Shown here piece after piece: positions 1-11,922 of a DNA stretch of 64,000 nt; positions within the stretch are counted from its first letter, which is position 1, and each line of letters starts with the position of its first letter. The stretch comes from Chrysaora quinquecirrha. Its lineage: Eukaryota; Cnidaria; Scyphozoa; Semaeostomeae; Pelagiidae. A program made the translations under genes and the position numbers. Location: assembly GCA_014526335.1 (NCBI GenBank), contig JACTAT010000194.1:1-64000 (forward strand). Direction: 5' to 3'. The notes beneath the pieces were generated by a model that saw only the letters and a program-made list of their open reading frames with translations, made no database searches and was not told the DNA's origin.

Positions 1-170
1 AGCATGTGCACTTTGCTCATCACATTACTGCACGGGAACATTTCAAAAATACATACTGCTAGCAGTTTGGGCTCCGAAACCAACGATAGGCAATTCCGCA
101 AAGATGTCGGGGGCATTGAATTAACAGTGATTCCACTCTAACCAACCGAGTTGTCTCTCGCATGGAAATG

Positions 171-481
171 AGGGGGGCTTTGGGATTCCATGCGTTGCAG
201 GTTTTGCCGATTTTGCCCTCGGGTTTTCGGGTTTTTCCAAAAAAAAGTGCGGGTTTTCGGGTCGAGTTTATTCAACGGGCAACGGGTTTTGCCATTTTTC
301 TAGCTCGGGTTTCGGATATTGTAGCAAAAATGTGCGGGTTTTCGGGTTTTAAACCTCATAAAGGATATCAATGAGTAGAGTTCTTAAAAAAGTTGTTGAA
401 ACTAAGGTCATCCGGGTTTTCGGGTTTATCCCAATTTTTTTCCAAGTTTTCGGGTTTTAATACCCCCCCAAAGCCCCTCTC
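171..481. mobile_element. MITE-like element with CGGGTTTTCGGG interior
   Basis: The ends are an imperfect inverted repeat: AGGGGGGCTTTGGG at the left and CCCAAAGCCCCTCTC at the right. The 7-mer GGAAATG directly flanks both sides (164-170 and 482-488), as a target-site duplication would. The inside repeats CGGGTTTTCGGGTTT about six times. It has no coding capacity. Confidence 0.6.
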
Positions 482-488
482 GGAAATG

Positions 489-2177
489 GTAGTGGTACGA
501 ATTATGGGGGTTGAGTACGGTCGTGGTCGCGGAATAGGAAGCTCAACAGTATCTAGTAAGAAGCAATGTTAATGCATGCTGACCAGGTCGAGGACCAAGT
601 AAGAGATGTTAAAAGCCTCAAAGAAGCATTTGAAGCGCGGTAAACTTTTAGCTCAAATAGAAAGGATAATTGGCCCACTTCTTAACATGCAGAAATTTTA
701 ATTCGTTCAAAGCTGGTTTAGTTAGCTTGCAGACGAGTCTGAAAATGACCATTACTAAAAAATTAAGAACTGTAAAACCTTAATCAGCATGATTGCAAAA
801 GCATAAGACTGGCTTCAGACAGCCACAAATTAGGGGAAGTTGAGTTACGGCAGAAAATGACAGTTGAAAGAAATAGGCCGACTCGACATCTAAGAGCATT
901 ATTTAGTTGATTTAAAAATAATTGATCCAAAATGATCTCTTGATATTAGTGCTATATCGTTAAGTTAAAGCGTGCAATAGTTCATGGATTTAGAAATGAA
1001 ATGAGAGTATTCATCAGCTTTTCATCTTCAAACGGTCAAAGAATTCAGTCGCATATTTCAGCTGTTTAACGGAAAATGTGTGCTAATTTCAAGTGTGTCA
1101 TGTAAGACTACCCTCATTCACATGAATATGTAATTTCAGACCGACCTGAAACGAATTTCTTCGACTGCTCAAATGACAAAATTGCACAAAAATATCGAAG
1201 TTCTTAGTCTCGTCTGGTCCTACATTCTCCCCATTTAACCTTTCCCATTTCCGGAAGCTTTCCCGGGACCCAAAGAGCAATGCAATTACAGGATCAATAT
1301 AGGGTTTTGCGCCCCTGCAGTTACCCTTCCTTGTTAAAAAGTCGTCCAAACACTTCCAACCATCACGTTTCCGCACCGCACGACCATAGTCAAGGGCACG
1401 CCCTCTAGAAAACAATGTACGAAAACAAGTGGACCAAAAGGGCAATGGGATGTGTTTCGACATGGCGTTTTATGGACATGATTCCTTATCTTTCGTTCAT
1501 ATCGAATTTCTTAGAAGGAACCCAGTCAACAAGAAACCCAGATATATGGACAACCTGTGGTAGAATAAATTAAGATTTTCCATGCTAATTTATTCGTTGC
1601 ATAATTATGCAAAAGGATGCGTGATAGGCGGCAGACGGAAACGCCGTTTTACGATCGTGACTAAATTTACGACAAGAGGATTATGGATCATGGTGAAGAG
1701 CCTGATAAATTTTTAACATGAGAATCTCAGTTAAGAATCACGCTAGACAAAGTTTACTGCACGTGGGTCGAGTGCCATCACGTCAAGCATGAGTTTGTAA
1801 ACATTTGCTGGTAATAGATACAATCGCCACAAAAGAAAACCCTTCGCGATGAGAGAGTTTGATTTTCAAGATAATCTCTTTTTGAAATCAATTGATGAAC
1901 GTTGAATCTCGATTAGCCAAAAAGCAACCCATTAACAAGGGGTTGGTGATGGGGCATGGGTTCTCATTTTTGTTCCACTTATGTCACCTTTTTCCCTCCA
2001 CCACAAGAACTGCCGTGCTTTCGGCGCACCTGCTGGTTGAAGAACAGTTCAGAAAAAGTTAACGAAACTAAGTGTCTACACGCTAGCAAATCTTATACGC
2101 CTTACCGTGGGATTCGCACCATTGTGGTGGGTTTTATTTGCTTGATGTGGTAGTTACTTTCCTTCCGAAATTCACTG
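489..2177. other. Intergenic, no gene recognised
   Basis: This AT-rich sequence has no recognised gene. A 121-codon minus-strand open frame (1463-1098, starting MSKHIPLPFWSTCF) is the longest here and is locally less AT-rich. It resembles no family I know, has no clear splice context, and I do not call it a gene. Confidence 0.5.
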
Positions 2178-2183
2178 CAATGA

Positions 2184-2471
2184 CGCCCGGAGGGGGGGGG
2201 GGTACTCGACCCTGAAATGTACAGGGTTGTGCCCCCGAGTTATTACAAACCAACCCACCTTTCAGGTATTGTTTTACACATTCAGCCACCCAGTTTTATG
2301 ATTTTTGTATGAATTTGTGCACCAAATGTTAAGGAACTTTGATTCTATACCTACTTGTAAGGTACTATGGGAATAAATCGGACCCAGTTACAAGGAATTT
2401 TCGAAGAAAAAACCCATCCATATGAGCGGCCCATACCTGTCAGCCTACACTAGGGAGTGCCCTCCCTCGGG
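2184..2471. mobile_element. MITE-like element, G-run family, copy 1
   Basis: It has GC-rich inverted ends (CGCCCGGAGGGGGG at left, CCCTCCCTCGGG at right) and a shared internal block AAACCCATCCATATGAGCGG near the right end, which recurs in similar form in the copy at 14488-14852. CAATGA flanks both sides (2178-2183, 2472-2477) as a candidate target duplication. Confidence 0.5.
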
Positions 2472-2477
2472 CAATGA

Positions 2478-5400
2478 AGGAGGCACAGAAAAGGCAGTTC
2501 TGAACATGCATAACGTAGAGGTTTTCGCGCGAAGAGCTTTCGTATAAATGGTGTCTACTTTTGGTCATTCACTACAACGAACGGACGAACAGAAAATGCA
2601 GTTCTAAGCATGTATAGGAACGAAAATTTTCCCTTCGTGAGATGAAGAGACCAACTTTAATTCAACGAACTTCCGATATAACAAAATTTTTTGTCAAACT
2701 TGCTTAAGTTCGTTGCACCGGGATTCCACTGTAACTCAATCTCAATTCATGCCTAAAACCACTGCTTTGCTGCTTGGAAACAAGACGCGACATTTTCTAC
2801 TTTTTTCATCTAATCCCAATAGCTCAAATAAAAATCAAAAAGGGGAAAAGGATGAATAAAAATTGAATGGAAAAGCATCAGACTGTAGATCTAATTTCTA
2901 ATTATCAAAATGTATAAGTCTACGCGGATTTAGTCAAACTTCCCGAAAGTGGAGCCGAATGTCGTGTTATGTTGTCACGATTTTTTGCAACAATACGCAC
3001 TTCTCTTCTCTGCCCTCATACATTCAAAAAGGAATGTGCTATAAGTACTATAGTTCATTGACCCCCGGCCAAACGATGCAACATTTTTGCAGGCCCGATG
3101 TTGCAACGTTTAACCTAACCACCTTGTATTTTGCAGTGTGCCACTTCAGGATGTTGCATTCAGTTTTAAAGACGGTTAGTTGTTTATAATCAGAATCACG
3201 ACTCGATGCACCAATAAGTAACAAAATCTTGTTCTGGCGATGTTTTTTGTTTCCTGCTATGTTTTCTCTGCTCTCTACCACTATTTCTGGAAATTTTTCC
3301 ATTTCTGAATCATCATACATTTTGCTTCTAATGGCAGAAACTGAATTTGTACGTTAATTGATAGGTGAAATGGTATGTTCTGTGCCAGTCGCTAGGATGT
3401 CAGAAGTTGATGAACTAACGAGAACTCGAACCTGGCTGTGACGCTGAAACTGAGGTCAAACCTCGACCCCACAAAGCTATTGATACCATGGGCTAGCTGG
3501 ACTAGACCAGGACGACATAGCACCTTCAAACACTATCGGCTGGCTGTCGATGATTCTGATGGTAAGATAACATAACTGCAACGTTAAGAATCTAGCGATA
3601 CCATGCGCTTTAACCCATCAGTATCGCCAACCGAAAGCCATGGCGCAAATATTGGCCAATATTTGGAACATAATTAAAGAGTGGGACGGGTTTCAAATGT
3701 AATTGTAATGTCTGCAGACTAACTGAATCCTACTGAACATAGGTGCAGGATCGCTGATCTCGTTACATATTTTGTATTAAGTATTATGTATTTAGATGAA
3801 TACACCAATTTGATTAGTTTCTTCTTGTTTTATAATTAGAAGCTAGAATAGAATAAAGTGTTAGAATGGAAATAAGTTGAAAGCCACGAACAAGCCCTTT
3901 TTAAAAAGAATATGGCCTATTCTAGCGATGTGGCCGATGCTTCCCTGCAAAGCAAGATGACTTGTTTGAAACAACGTCGTAGCCATCATTGCAACTATAT
4001 CAAACACCAGCAAGTATCAAGGTCCGCATTGGTAAATAGTTGAGTACATAATAAGGAATTGTGTCTGGGAACTAGGAACAAGGCTCTGCCAGTTAAAGTA
4101 CAGGAGGCCAAAGAGCATTAATATAATTAATGATGTATCCTAATTTTTGTTTTTTTTCTGGCTGGCACATGCTGTCTTCAATACAGATATTTTGTTGCTG
4201 CTGTTGATCGAGCTACATTATATTGACAACAACATAAATCGGTGTACATCATTCATGATATTAATGCTATGGAGCCCCATGTGGTGAAACACTCAAATTC
4301 TATTTATGTGACAAAGGCGCCAATGCTATTTGTCCATTTAGTCCTTTTGATTTGGTGCTTAGGGTGATTGAAGAAAACGAGGACAAAGAAATCTAGTTAA
4401 ACTGGAATGTAATATTTAAGAAACTCCAGTACTGGAAATTTTTTACGTAGGCAACTTTTCACCTAAGACAGCGATAAATTTTCTTTAATGTGCCGTGGTT
4501 CTTCTGCAATAAAGCATTTCTGTGACAAGCAGACAAACAGGAAACCCATATGCATTCAAATACGATCGATAAATGGGTTTGGAACATCATTCAGATAGAA
4601 TAACCATGTTGCAAGAAAATCTTAAGAAAATATGGATAAATTCAAGAATGTATTTATCGCCTGTTCTCGCTCGCAAAGAAACTTTCCGTGAGCAGTACAT
4701 GTAGGCATGAATATTTCATAATGGGAGAAAAGAAGATGAATGACAACTCGCTAGAAAGCTTTTTCGTGAATGAAATAGTAACATCAGGTCATACTAAAAA
4801 TGGTCCAGCTACTCGGATTCAGCTGTTGTTTTTCAGTATCTTACTTAGTTCCTCCAACTCCGCTAGCCTTAGCTGTTTTAGTTGGCTTATTTTCGTTGTA
4901 TTATTACAAGTTTAGCAGGTAATAATGACTTTAGATTTCCCCCCGAATTCACCATAGAGAAAGCTAAAATGAAAAAGAGAATCATTTCGAGCCTGCAAAA
5001 CCTTCTTTCTTTTGAAGCGAATGTGTTTCGGATTGCGATATCATCGAAACATTCCAGCATCGGGGAAGAAGGTTTTAGAGGCCTGCCAAACATGCCGTTT
5101 TCAGAAGAAGGTAAGAAATATACGCTTCTAAGTTTCCAAAAATAGAAGGGGTCTACTACAAACAGAAGAAGGTGACTTAATGCTCCAAGTCTGTTTAGGA
5201 AATTGAAGGGGCAAACAGACAGCTAATGAACCAACTATTGTATATTGGTAATGCAGCATCTAACAAATGTTTTAGCAAATAGCAGCGGTTTGGAAACTGG
5301 AAAATTGTCAAGGAAATTGGAAAATTGTTAAACAGTGAATTGGTAAATTGGGAAGATGATAGATTAATGTTTATGCATATCGTAAGTTCTTCCTTCAGTC

Positions 5401-6028
5401 GCCTTCATCCTTCTCACTGCTTCCCTGCAATAACCAAAGTTAACCGCGCAGTTAACTTCCCCCAGACAACAAAGCAGAAAAGTATGCAATCTTCTACACC
5501 TCCAATCATTTTGGATGAGTTTCATTGGAATTCGAGAAGAAATCAAAAAATGACTTTTTTAAAGGTGATTTTACTTAACTTAAAAATTGCAAGAAACAGA
5601 AGAGACATCTAAGACATTTTTGTCTGACATCCCTCAGAGTGTGAACAATCACAAAGCAGAATTCAGATTGAAATGCACAAATCAGAAAGTTAAACACCAA
5701 TCAGCTGGCAAGAAGCAGTAGGAAGACTAATAAAATTTATTGAAGAGTCCAAGTGAGTCCAACAAGAGTCCAACCTCTTTGGTCTATACAGAACCAACCT
5801 TTGACGTAGACAGATTCCGCAGTCCCATAAGTGGAACAAAGATCTTGCTTTCCCAATAATTTGAAAACAATCCTTGCTGTAATTTTCTGGTAGAATCAAG
5901 AATGTTACAAGGGTGGGTTGTTTTATTTAGTCAATTCAATTGCATCCAGCACTGCTGTTGGGTTATCAAAATCTGTTTTCAACATCTGTCTCAAATTTTA
6001 AAGAGAAACCTAGGAAGCATCATAACCA
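2478..6028. other. AMACR intron 2 or intergenic, nothing recognised
   Basis: I searched the minus strand for later AMACR exons and found none. At 3061-3112 there is a GGCCAAACGATGCAACATTTTTGC-like stretch (first 20 bases similar to the Harbinger-type MITE ends elsewhere in the window), probably a decayed fragment. Otherwise the stretch is plain AT-rich sequence. Confidence 0.5.
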
Positions 6029-6130
6029 CTAAGGAAGTGTGATAACATGGCATAGCACTTTTGCATTATAAAGAGCATCATGTGACTGCTTATGCAAATT
6101 ATAAAGCCAAATGAATTGAAACACACTCAC

Positions 6131-6357
6131 CATTGAACAGTCAATAACTTGTCCTTTTCCAGAAAATGACCTTTCAAACAAAGCAAGAAGTATACCTATC
6201 ACACAATTGAATGCCCCACCAGCAAAATCTGCTACAAGGTTTAGAGGTGCTAATGGCTTTTCGCCTTTTCTGCCAATCATTGAAAGTAAACCAGACAAGG
6301 CAAGGTAATTGATATCATGGCCAGCTTTGTGTGACAATGGACCATGTTGACCAAACC
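6131..6357 (-). CDS. AMACR: Alpha-methylacyl-CoA racemase, exon 2 (catalytic residues)
   Basis: This 227 nt exon (acceptor TTTTAAG, donor ATG|GTGAGT, phase 0) encodes residues 109-184. It joins exon 1 as [20 protein letters not shown]. It holds the catalytic pair: His122 in [12 protein letters not shown] and Asp152 in NLVADFAGG, plus [10 protein letters not shown]. No later exon (the expected Leu-Asp-Gly-Gly-Ala-Pro region and C-terminal domain) was recognised between 1 and 6130. The gene therefore continues beyond the left edge through an intron of more than 6 kb, or is truncated. Confidence 0.88.
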
Positions 6358-7507
6358 CTTAAAACAAAACATAATATACAATTTTAAAAATGCATGTTGA
6401 AGAGATAGCCTTGGCCTTTGGTAACAACCATTTAACAATCTCAATGGTACAACTGCAGTTCCAGGTGGAAATCATGACTACTACATTGCAAAGCTTGAAA
6501 ATCAGTTGCCAAAGACAAAGGGACAACTGAAGTGTAGCTGTTTGACTGTGGTCAACTAGCAGTATTCAATGGGACTATGCATGCATGGGTTCGGACCTGA
6601 GTGGAAACTTTGTTGCATTCATCAGTGTGTGATTTTGGCTAATAATACCATGAAAGAAATACCCCTATTATTTTGAAACAAAAGCCTTTCGTGCAAAAGT
6701 TCTAAAAAGTGTGTCACTGATGCGATTGATACAAAAATATAGAAATTTAGACTTTGCAATATGATTTCTATTACCATAACCTACTTGTGTACCAAATTTC
6801 AGCAAAATCAAAAATCTTTCTTTTTTGTAACATTTGACTGGATTTTTGCAAATAAAGTGACGACTGTTGAAGTGGAAATTTTTGAAATTTTGACTTTGTC
6901 ATATTATGTTTACTGCAATCACCTATAAGTGTATCAAATTTGAAAGTTATGGTCTAAATATATCAGATCCGTATTTGTCATCACCCTAGATATAAGGTCC
7001 CTGTTTGTCATCTCACCCGTAAACTTACATGGTACGTTATCAACCCCCCCTCCCCCAGCCAGGTTGGAAAACATGCTCATTTTTGCCGACACGTCAGTGC
7101 GAGCAGAGCAAGTGAAAGTTGCAAGCTGCAAGAAACCCTAAAAACTGATGTTTGAGGTGCGATAAAAAAGCCGCAAACAATGACAACCTTTTGTAACATG
7201 TGTGAGACTTCACTTTAGAGGATGCGAGTCGAAAAGTTTTTTTGAAATCGTCGAGTGAAAACATGTTTTCCAACCAGGTTCCCCAGGTTGTTTTATCTGC
7301 AGAAATATATTTTTGTGACATGCACATGCATCCACATTACAATCCATTTCAATTGTTTAAAACATCATCAGATACATCAACTAAGTAAGCCGTCAGCACA
7401 TAGATATCTATTTAAACTCTGAAGAAACTTTTGATAGAACATTTTCAACTCAACTTTTTTGTTTCTTATCTTGTAAAAAATCCTTGTATACTTGTAAATT
7501 ATTTTAC
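6358..7507 (-). other. AMACR intron 1
   Basis: This 1150 nt intron runs from GTAAAATAAT to TTTTAAG. It is AT-rich, and I recognise no gene or repeat in it. Confidence 0.8.
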
Positions 7508-7832
7508 CTGTTAGTCTTGCATAAATTAATTTCTCGTTTGTTTCTAATAAATTTTCAGGACCAAGTCCTAATTTCTCCATCACACCTGGTCTAAATGGCT
7601 CAATAAGAACATCAGAATTTTTGCTCAGTTTTCTGACAATTTCAGCTCCTTTTTTGGACTTCAAATCAATGGCTATTGACTTCTTTCCTCTTGCAAGAGG
7701 ATCAAAGGATGGTCCAGGTTTGTCAATACGTATTACATTCGCTCCAAAGTCTGCCAAAATCATGCCAGCCATAGGAACAGGAGCAAGACCAGCTAACTCC
7801 AGCACCCTTACATTTCTCAGAGGCGCCGCCAT
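7508..7832 (-). CDS. AMACR: Alpha-methylacyl-CoA racemase, exon 1
   Basis: AMACR interconverts the (2R)- and (2S)-forms of alpha-methyl-branched acyl-CoAs such as pristanoyl-CoA and bile-acid precursors, in peroxisomes and mitochondria. Exon 1 encodes residues 1-108: [15 protein letters not shown], then [16 protein letters not shown], a Gly-Lys-Lys-Ser segment, IDLKSKKG and [15 protein letters not shown], all typical of the class III CoA-transferase/racemase fold. I chose the ATG at 7832 because it aligns with the family start and sits in a good context (AAAATGG). An in-frame Met further upstream (7958) would add 42 unrelated residues. The donor is ACAG|GTAAAA, phase 1. Confidence 0.88.
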
Positions 7833-8330
7833 TTTTTTTAAGGTTCCTGAAAAACACAGGGACCCAAGAAGTACGATTTCCGGGTTTTCTACAACCCTGT
7901 CACTTGAACCTTCTTGAGGTCCAATAGTCAGGGACCAAGAACTTCTGACTTCTGGCATTGCCGATTCACCGTTGGAAGGAGAAACAACTGGGGGAGGCTT
8001 TTGAACATTTTACACATAAGTCTATCTACGATCGCTGATATACCTTTACTTTCTGAAAATTTACGTAGCGTAAAAAGAGGCAAATATATTTATTACTTTG
8101 TTAACTCACTTAAAGCTGTGCCGTACCACAACCTGACCAGTTCTTGTGAACTGTCAAAGCTCACATATCGCAGGAGGGGGAGTTAATCTAAAAAAAATCA
8201 TCATAAAGCAGCAAGTCTTGGGTTAAACGAACTAAGAGATTGTGTTGTGGAGTACAAACGAAAATTCAGTGTTGGTGCGGGTAATATGTACGTGTCCACG
8301 ACCATCAACCAGTATAACCACTACGAGGGC
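7833..8330. promoter_or_regulatory. Presumed AMACR 5' flank
   Basis: This is the sequence immediately upstream of the AMACR start. It must hold its 5' UTR and promoter by position. I see no convincing TATA box or other element, so this is location only. Confidence 0.3.
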
Positions 8331-8865
8331 TCTTCTTGACCACTCGGTACCTCCAAATTACTGATGATATCCCTCTAAATTACTTCGCACCCTCCAGGTT
8401 ACTGTTGATATCCCTCCACGTTACTGATCATACCCCTCCACATTACTTCATCAAGGTAGCCCTTCACATTACTCCCTCCGCACACCCTCCACATTGGTGA
8501 TGATAGCCCACCACATTGACCACGCAACGGCAAGATAGCCCTCTGACCCATTACTGAACCTCCTTTACATTACTGCAAGATAGCCCTTCACAATACTTCA
8601 AGACATCTCTCCACATTGCTCCGCACTCTCCATATTACTGATTATATCCCTCCTCTATATTACTGAAAGATAGCCCTCCACATTATTGCCCACCCTCCAC
8701 ATTACTAAAAGACAGCCCTTTGCATTACTGAACACCGTCAATATTACTGCAAAATCCCTCCACATTACTCAAGATATCCTGCCAAATTACTGAACACCCT
8801 CCACATTTTTGCGAAAATCCCTCTACATAACTGCACATCCTCAACAATACTGCGCACACATTACC
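8331..8865. repeat. Degenerate tandem repeat, CCCTCCACATTACTG type
   Basis: About twenty diverged units of roughly 20-28 bases carry the core CCTCCACATTACT, often followed by GATGATATCC, GCAAGATAGC or GAACAC. Spacing is irregular, so it is a decayed minisatellite and not a CRISPR-like array. Confidence 0.75.
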
Positions 8866-8869
8866 TAGG

Positions 8870-10500
8870 GTGAAAACAGGCTTTAGACTCAGTTTATGGG
8901 GAGTATATGGAAACAAGGCTATAGACCCACACGGATCAATTCAGTGCTGGAGCGGGCAGCATACGCGACATTTTGTCCACGAGCAGGGAGCGTTACGCTG
9001 AAGGAGCTAAGCGCAAGGAGCGGTGAACCCTCGGTGGTCCCCAGAGAAATGAAAATACAATACAACAAAATACAGGTTAATCAGTCTAATGCTCTATTCA
9101 AACATTTTGTTAAGTTACAAAATATTCTAAAATATATTCTCGCTAACAATATTATGTTTTACATATATATAAATAAGAAACTAAATAAAAAACTACGAAT
9201 GACAAAGTTGCAAATTAAATGTTTAATTGTCAAGTTTGATCAAAATAGCTCCGTAAAAAGTAACAAAATTCGTTTAAATATTAATTCTACCAATGTTAAT
9301 TTTAAACAACCCTCTATTAACAGGCATAATGCTGTTTCAGTGGGAAGCCTGGAAGTCTGCGGAGATGGTTTTTGGATTTTGATATCCAGTTAAAACGGAG
9401 GACGAAGAATAGGGGTTTCAGGCTCGTTCGGGGAGAAACTGGTATATGCCGGATATTGGCTACGCGACAATAAGAAACCTAGAAGCAACGTTCACATCGA
9501 CGGCTTGAAAACTAGTTTAATGAAAACGATGAAAGCGAATAACGCAGAATGATGGCAGTTTTTCTAGGAAACTGTGCACGCCTTTCCAGGGACGCGTTTC
9601 ACCCACAGGATCCGCGTAGCCAAAGTACGATAAACGTGGCCATAAGGAATCTATGGTGTAGCTACATTTTGATTCGCTTCACAATTTTACAGATAAAGGC
9701 TCTACGTATGCCGTTGGTAAGATAGTTGCAGGGCCATAGATCATGGACGAAATAGGTTGAGACAGATACTCAGTCACATTGATGGAGGGGAGTCTATATT
9801 CTTGTCCCACGCCCTACAATGTTGATTACTGTCTAAAAGATTTCACACACACTTCCATCTGCATGATGGTTACTCGGTTACTGCTTAGGTGCATGAAACG
9901 AAATATCCAATATTGAACTGAGAGAGGGGGCTAAGTGGGGAAATAAGGGGTCTGAACGTAAAATTTTCAGTATTTTCTCAACTCTTTTGTCCATTTTGTA
10001 AGATACTTTTAGTCTGCTTTCCTCAAACAATTCATGAAGCGTTTTGTTTTAGGTTCAGTTTGAAAGATCACCTAAGGCCTATAGTCGCAAAACAAAATTT
10101 GAGAAAACACGAAACATATTTGGATTCTTGTTCAAAAATCGTGTTACTTGTGTTCTTACGATTCTACATAATTATAAACTACAATCTAAAGTTCATTAAA
10201 AAAAACAGACTACATATAGAGGAGACTATACAACATTTAAAACATAGTTAAATATGGGACAATGTTCAACTAATTTTCGAATTTAGCAATAGCATATTAC
10301 GGAAAAGATGGTGTCGGGCGAACGAAAAAAAAAATTAATCTAGTTCTGTAGTGGAAATAAAAAGGGCTCTACATGATCATGCTCCACAGTGGTTCTTGAT
10401 CGAGCGTCTAACGACATCATATTTTCCGTAATCAACTTGGGCTCTTAAACATTTAACTTTTAACTGTATTTGTTCTATCTTTCTACCTATTCCGCTCTCA
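8870..10500. other. Intergenic, no gene recognised
   Basis: This AT-rich sequence includes one long open frame on the plus strand (8896-9393) of Asn/Lys/Ile-rich composition, which is what AT-rich DNA gives by chance. No family match and no splice logic. Confidence 0.5.
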
Positions 10501-10502
10501 TA

Positions 10503-11151
10503 AGCCTGGTTTGCATATAGTCGGTGAGGATCGCTGACGGTATTTTGCATACTTTGGAAATACTGCCAGCGACTACATGAAAGCATTAGAAACATTTGTA
10601 ACATCTTCAGTAACTGTTATATACCATCGAAGACTCAGTCGCTAAGGTTCGCTGTCATAGAAATCATGTCTATCTCGGTGACCATTATCGACCCTTAAAG
10701 ACTGACAGATACCGTCAACGACTCGGAAATTCGGATGAAAACATTGAAGGAACTGCCAACGACCGCAAAAGCCCAACCATATTCCAGAATTCACTTCGTT
10801 TCGCTATATGAAGATGCTTTGGCGTCATGGCCTAAGCTACCTGGTTCGTGGTGCCTAAGCTCAGCGAGGACAGAGATCGAGCCGCAGCAACAGTAGCGTC
10901 ACATCCAGAATTAAGGTCTCGATTAGTTCACCAACTACTGAGGTCCTAGCGACTGGCGCTAAATACACCATTTCACCTTCACCTTCACATGATTTGTTTC
11001 AAATGGCGGAAATCATAAAGCTTAAAGACTGTCAACGACTGCAAAATACTGTATGCTTACAAGTCTGTTGCAGGAATCAAAACCGACCCCCTATGAATTG
11101 CAACGTCTGCATAAGAGTGTCAACGACCCTCAGCGACCCTAACCAGGCTAT
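10503..11151. mobile_element. Probable DNA element with CAGCGACC-type repeats
   Basis: The left end AAGCCTGGTTTGC and right end GACCCTAACCAGGCT are inverted relative to each other. Both ends and the inside carry repeated TCGCTGA / GTCAACGAC motifs. I could not fix a target duplication, so the borders are approximate. Confidence 0.4.
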
Positions 11152-11922
11152 AGACCCAAACTGACCGGCATGAAATCCAACAAGTACACTCCTGAACAAA
11201 AGGTTGGGAGACACTAAAAATTTCTAGGACACAAGAGCAATGTGTTGTTGGTATTTGGATAACAAATGCCTAATTTTACGTAAATAACCCTCCCCAAAAG
11301 TCGATGTTATTTTCAGGTAGAATTCAGAGCCTAGGGATACTGAAACAAAGCCACAAAGTTATTATCAGATTCTACAATATTGATTATGGCGGAAACGGGG
11401 TATTCATGCTACAAATATTGTAAGTGTTTTGTATCTTTTGTCCAGGATTGCAGCTAGATGGAGCCAGCCTGTGCCACAATGGGTATAAGATCGTATAGCT
11501 TATTCGGACTGGCAACATCTTGTGAGCAGGAAAAAATACGTAGCTATAAATGTAAAAGGCATTGCTGTTAAATATATCTTGGTTATTCTAGTTGACCGGT
11601 TGACTTGCATGTCTGTATACCACATCATTTATGCACTTCAAACGACCGGTATATGAACTTCCCTTTTTACCGCTCTAATACGCTACGACAAATTGATAAT
11701 GTTAACCGGTATAAGTTCTCACCTGGTATCTCTTCTGTTACTCTAGAATATCATTTGACCGGAACAGTCTTTTCAGAAATCTTCAATCTACATTGATCGG
11801 TACAAATTCCTGCTTGCTAACCACTACAGGTCATAAAAGTCCACTTTGACCGTTTCTGTTTTGAACTGGAAAGCCACTACCGCTTTGTCAGGGAAACTCG
11901 AGTTTCTTTACTACGTTGAAAA
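11152..11922. other. 3' flank of the ADAMTSL gene
   Basis: By position this holds the ADAMTSL 3' UTR (minus strand). I do not see a convincing minus-strand AATAAA close to the stop codon. No other gene is visible. Confidence 0.4.

Noticed and set aside
1098..1463. 121-codon minus-strand ORF as a gene
   Set aside because: No family resemblance, no splice partner and no other support; kept only as a note in the intergenic entry.
5690..5899. A third AMACR exon in the minus-strand ORF
   Set aside because: The translation does not resemble any part of AMACR and phase and splice sites do not fit.
7621..8186. Plus-strand ORFs opposite AMACR exon 1
   Set aside because: They are antisense shadows of the AMACR exon and its flank.
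8331..8865. Regularly repeated short units resembling a CRISPR array
   Set aside because: Units are diverged and unevenly spaced with no constant repeat, and the genome is eukaryotic.
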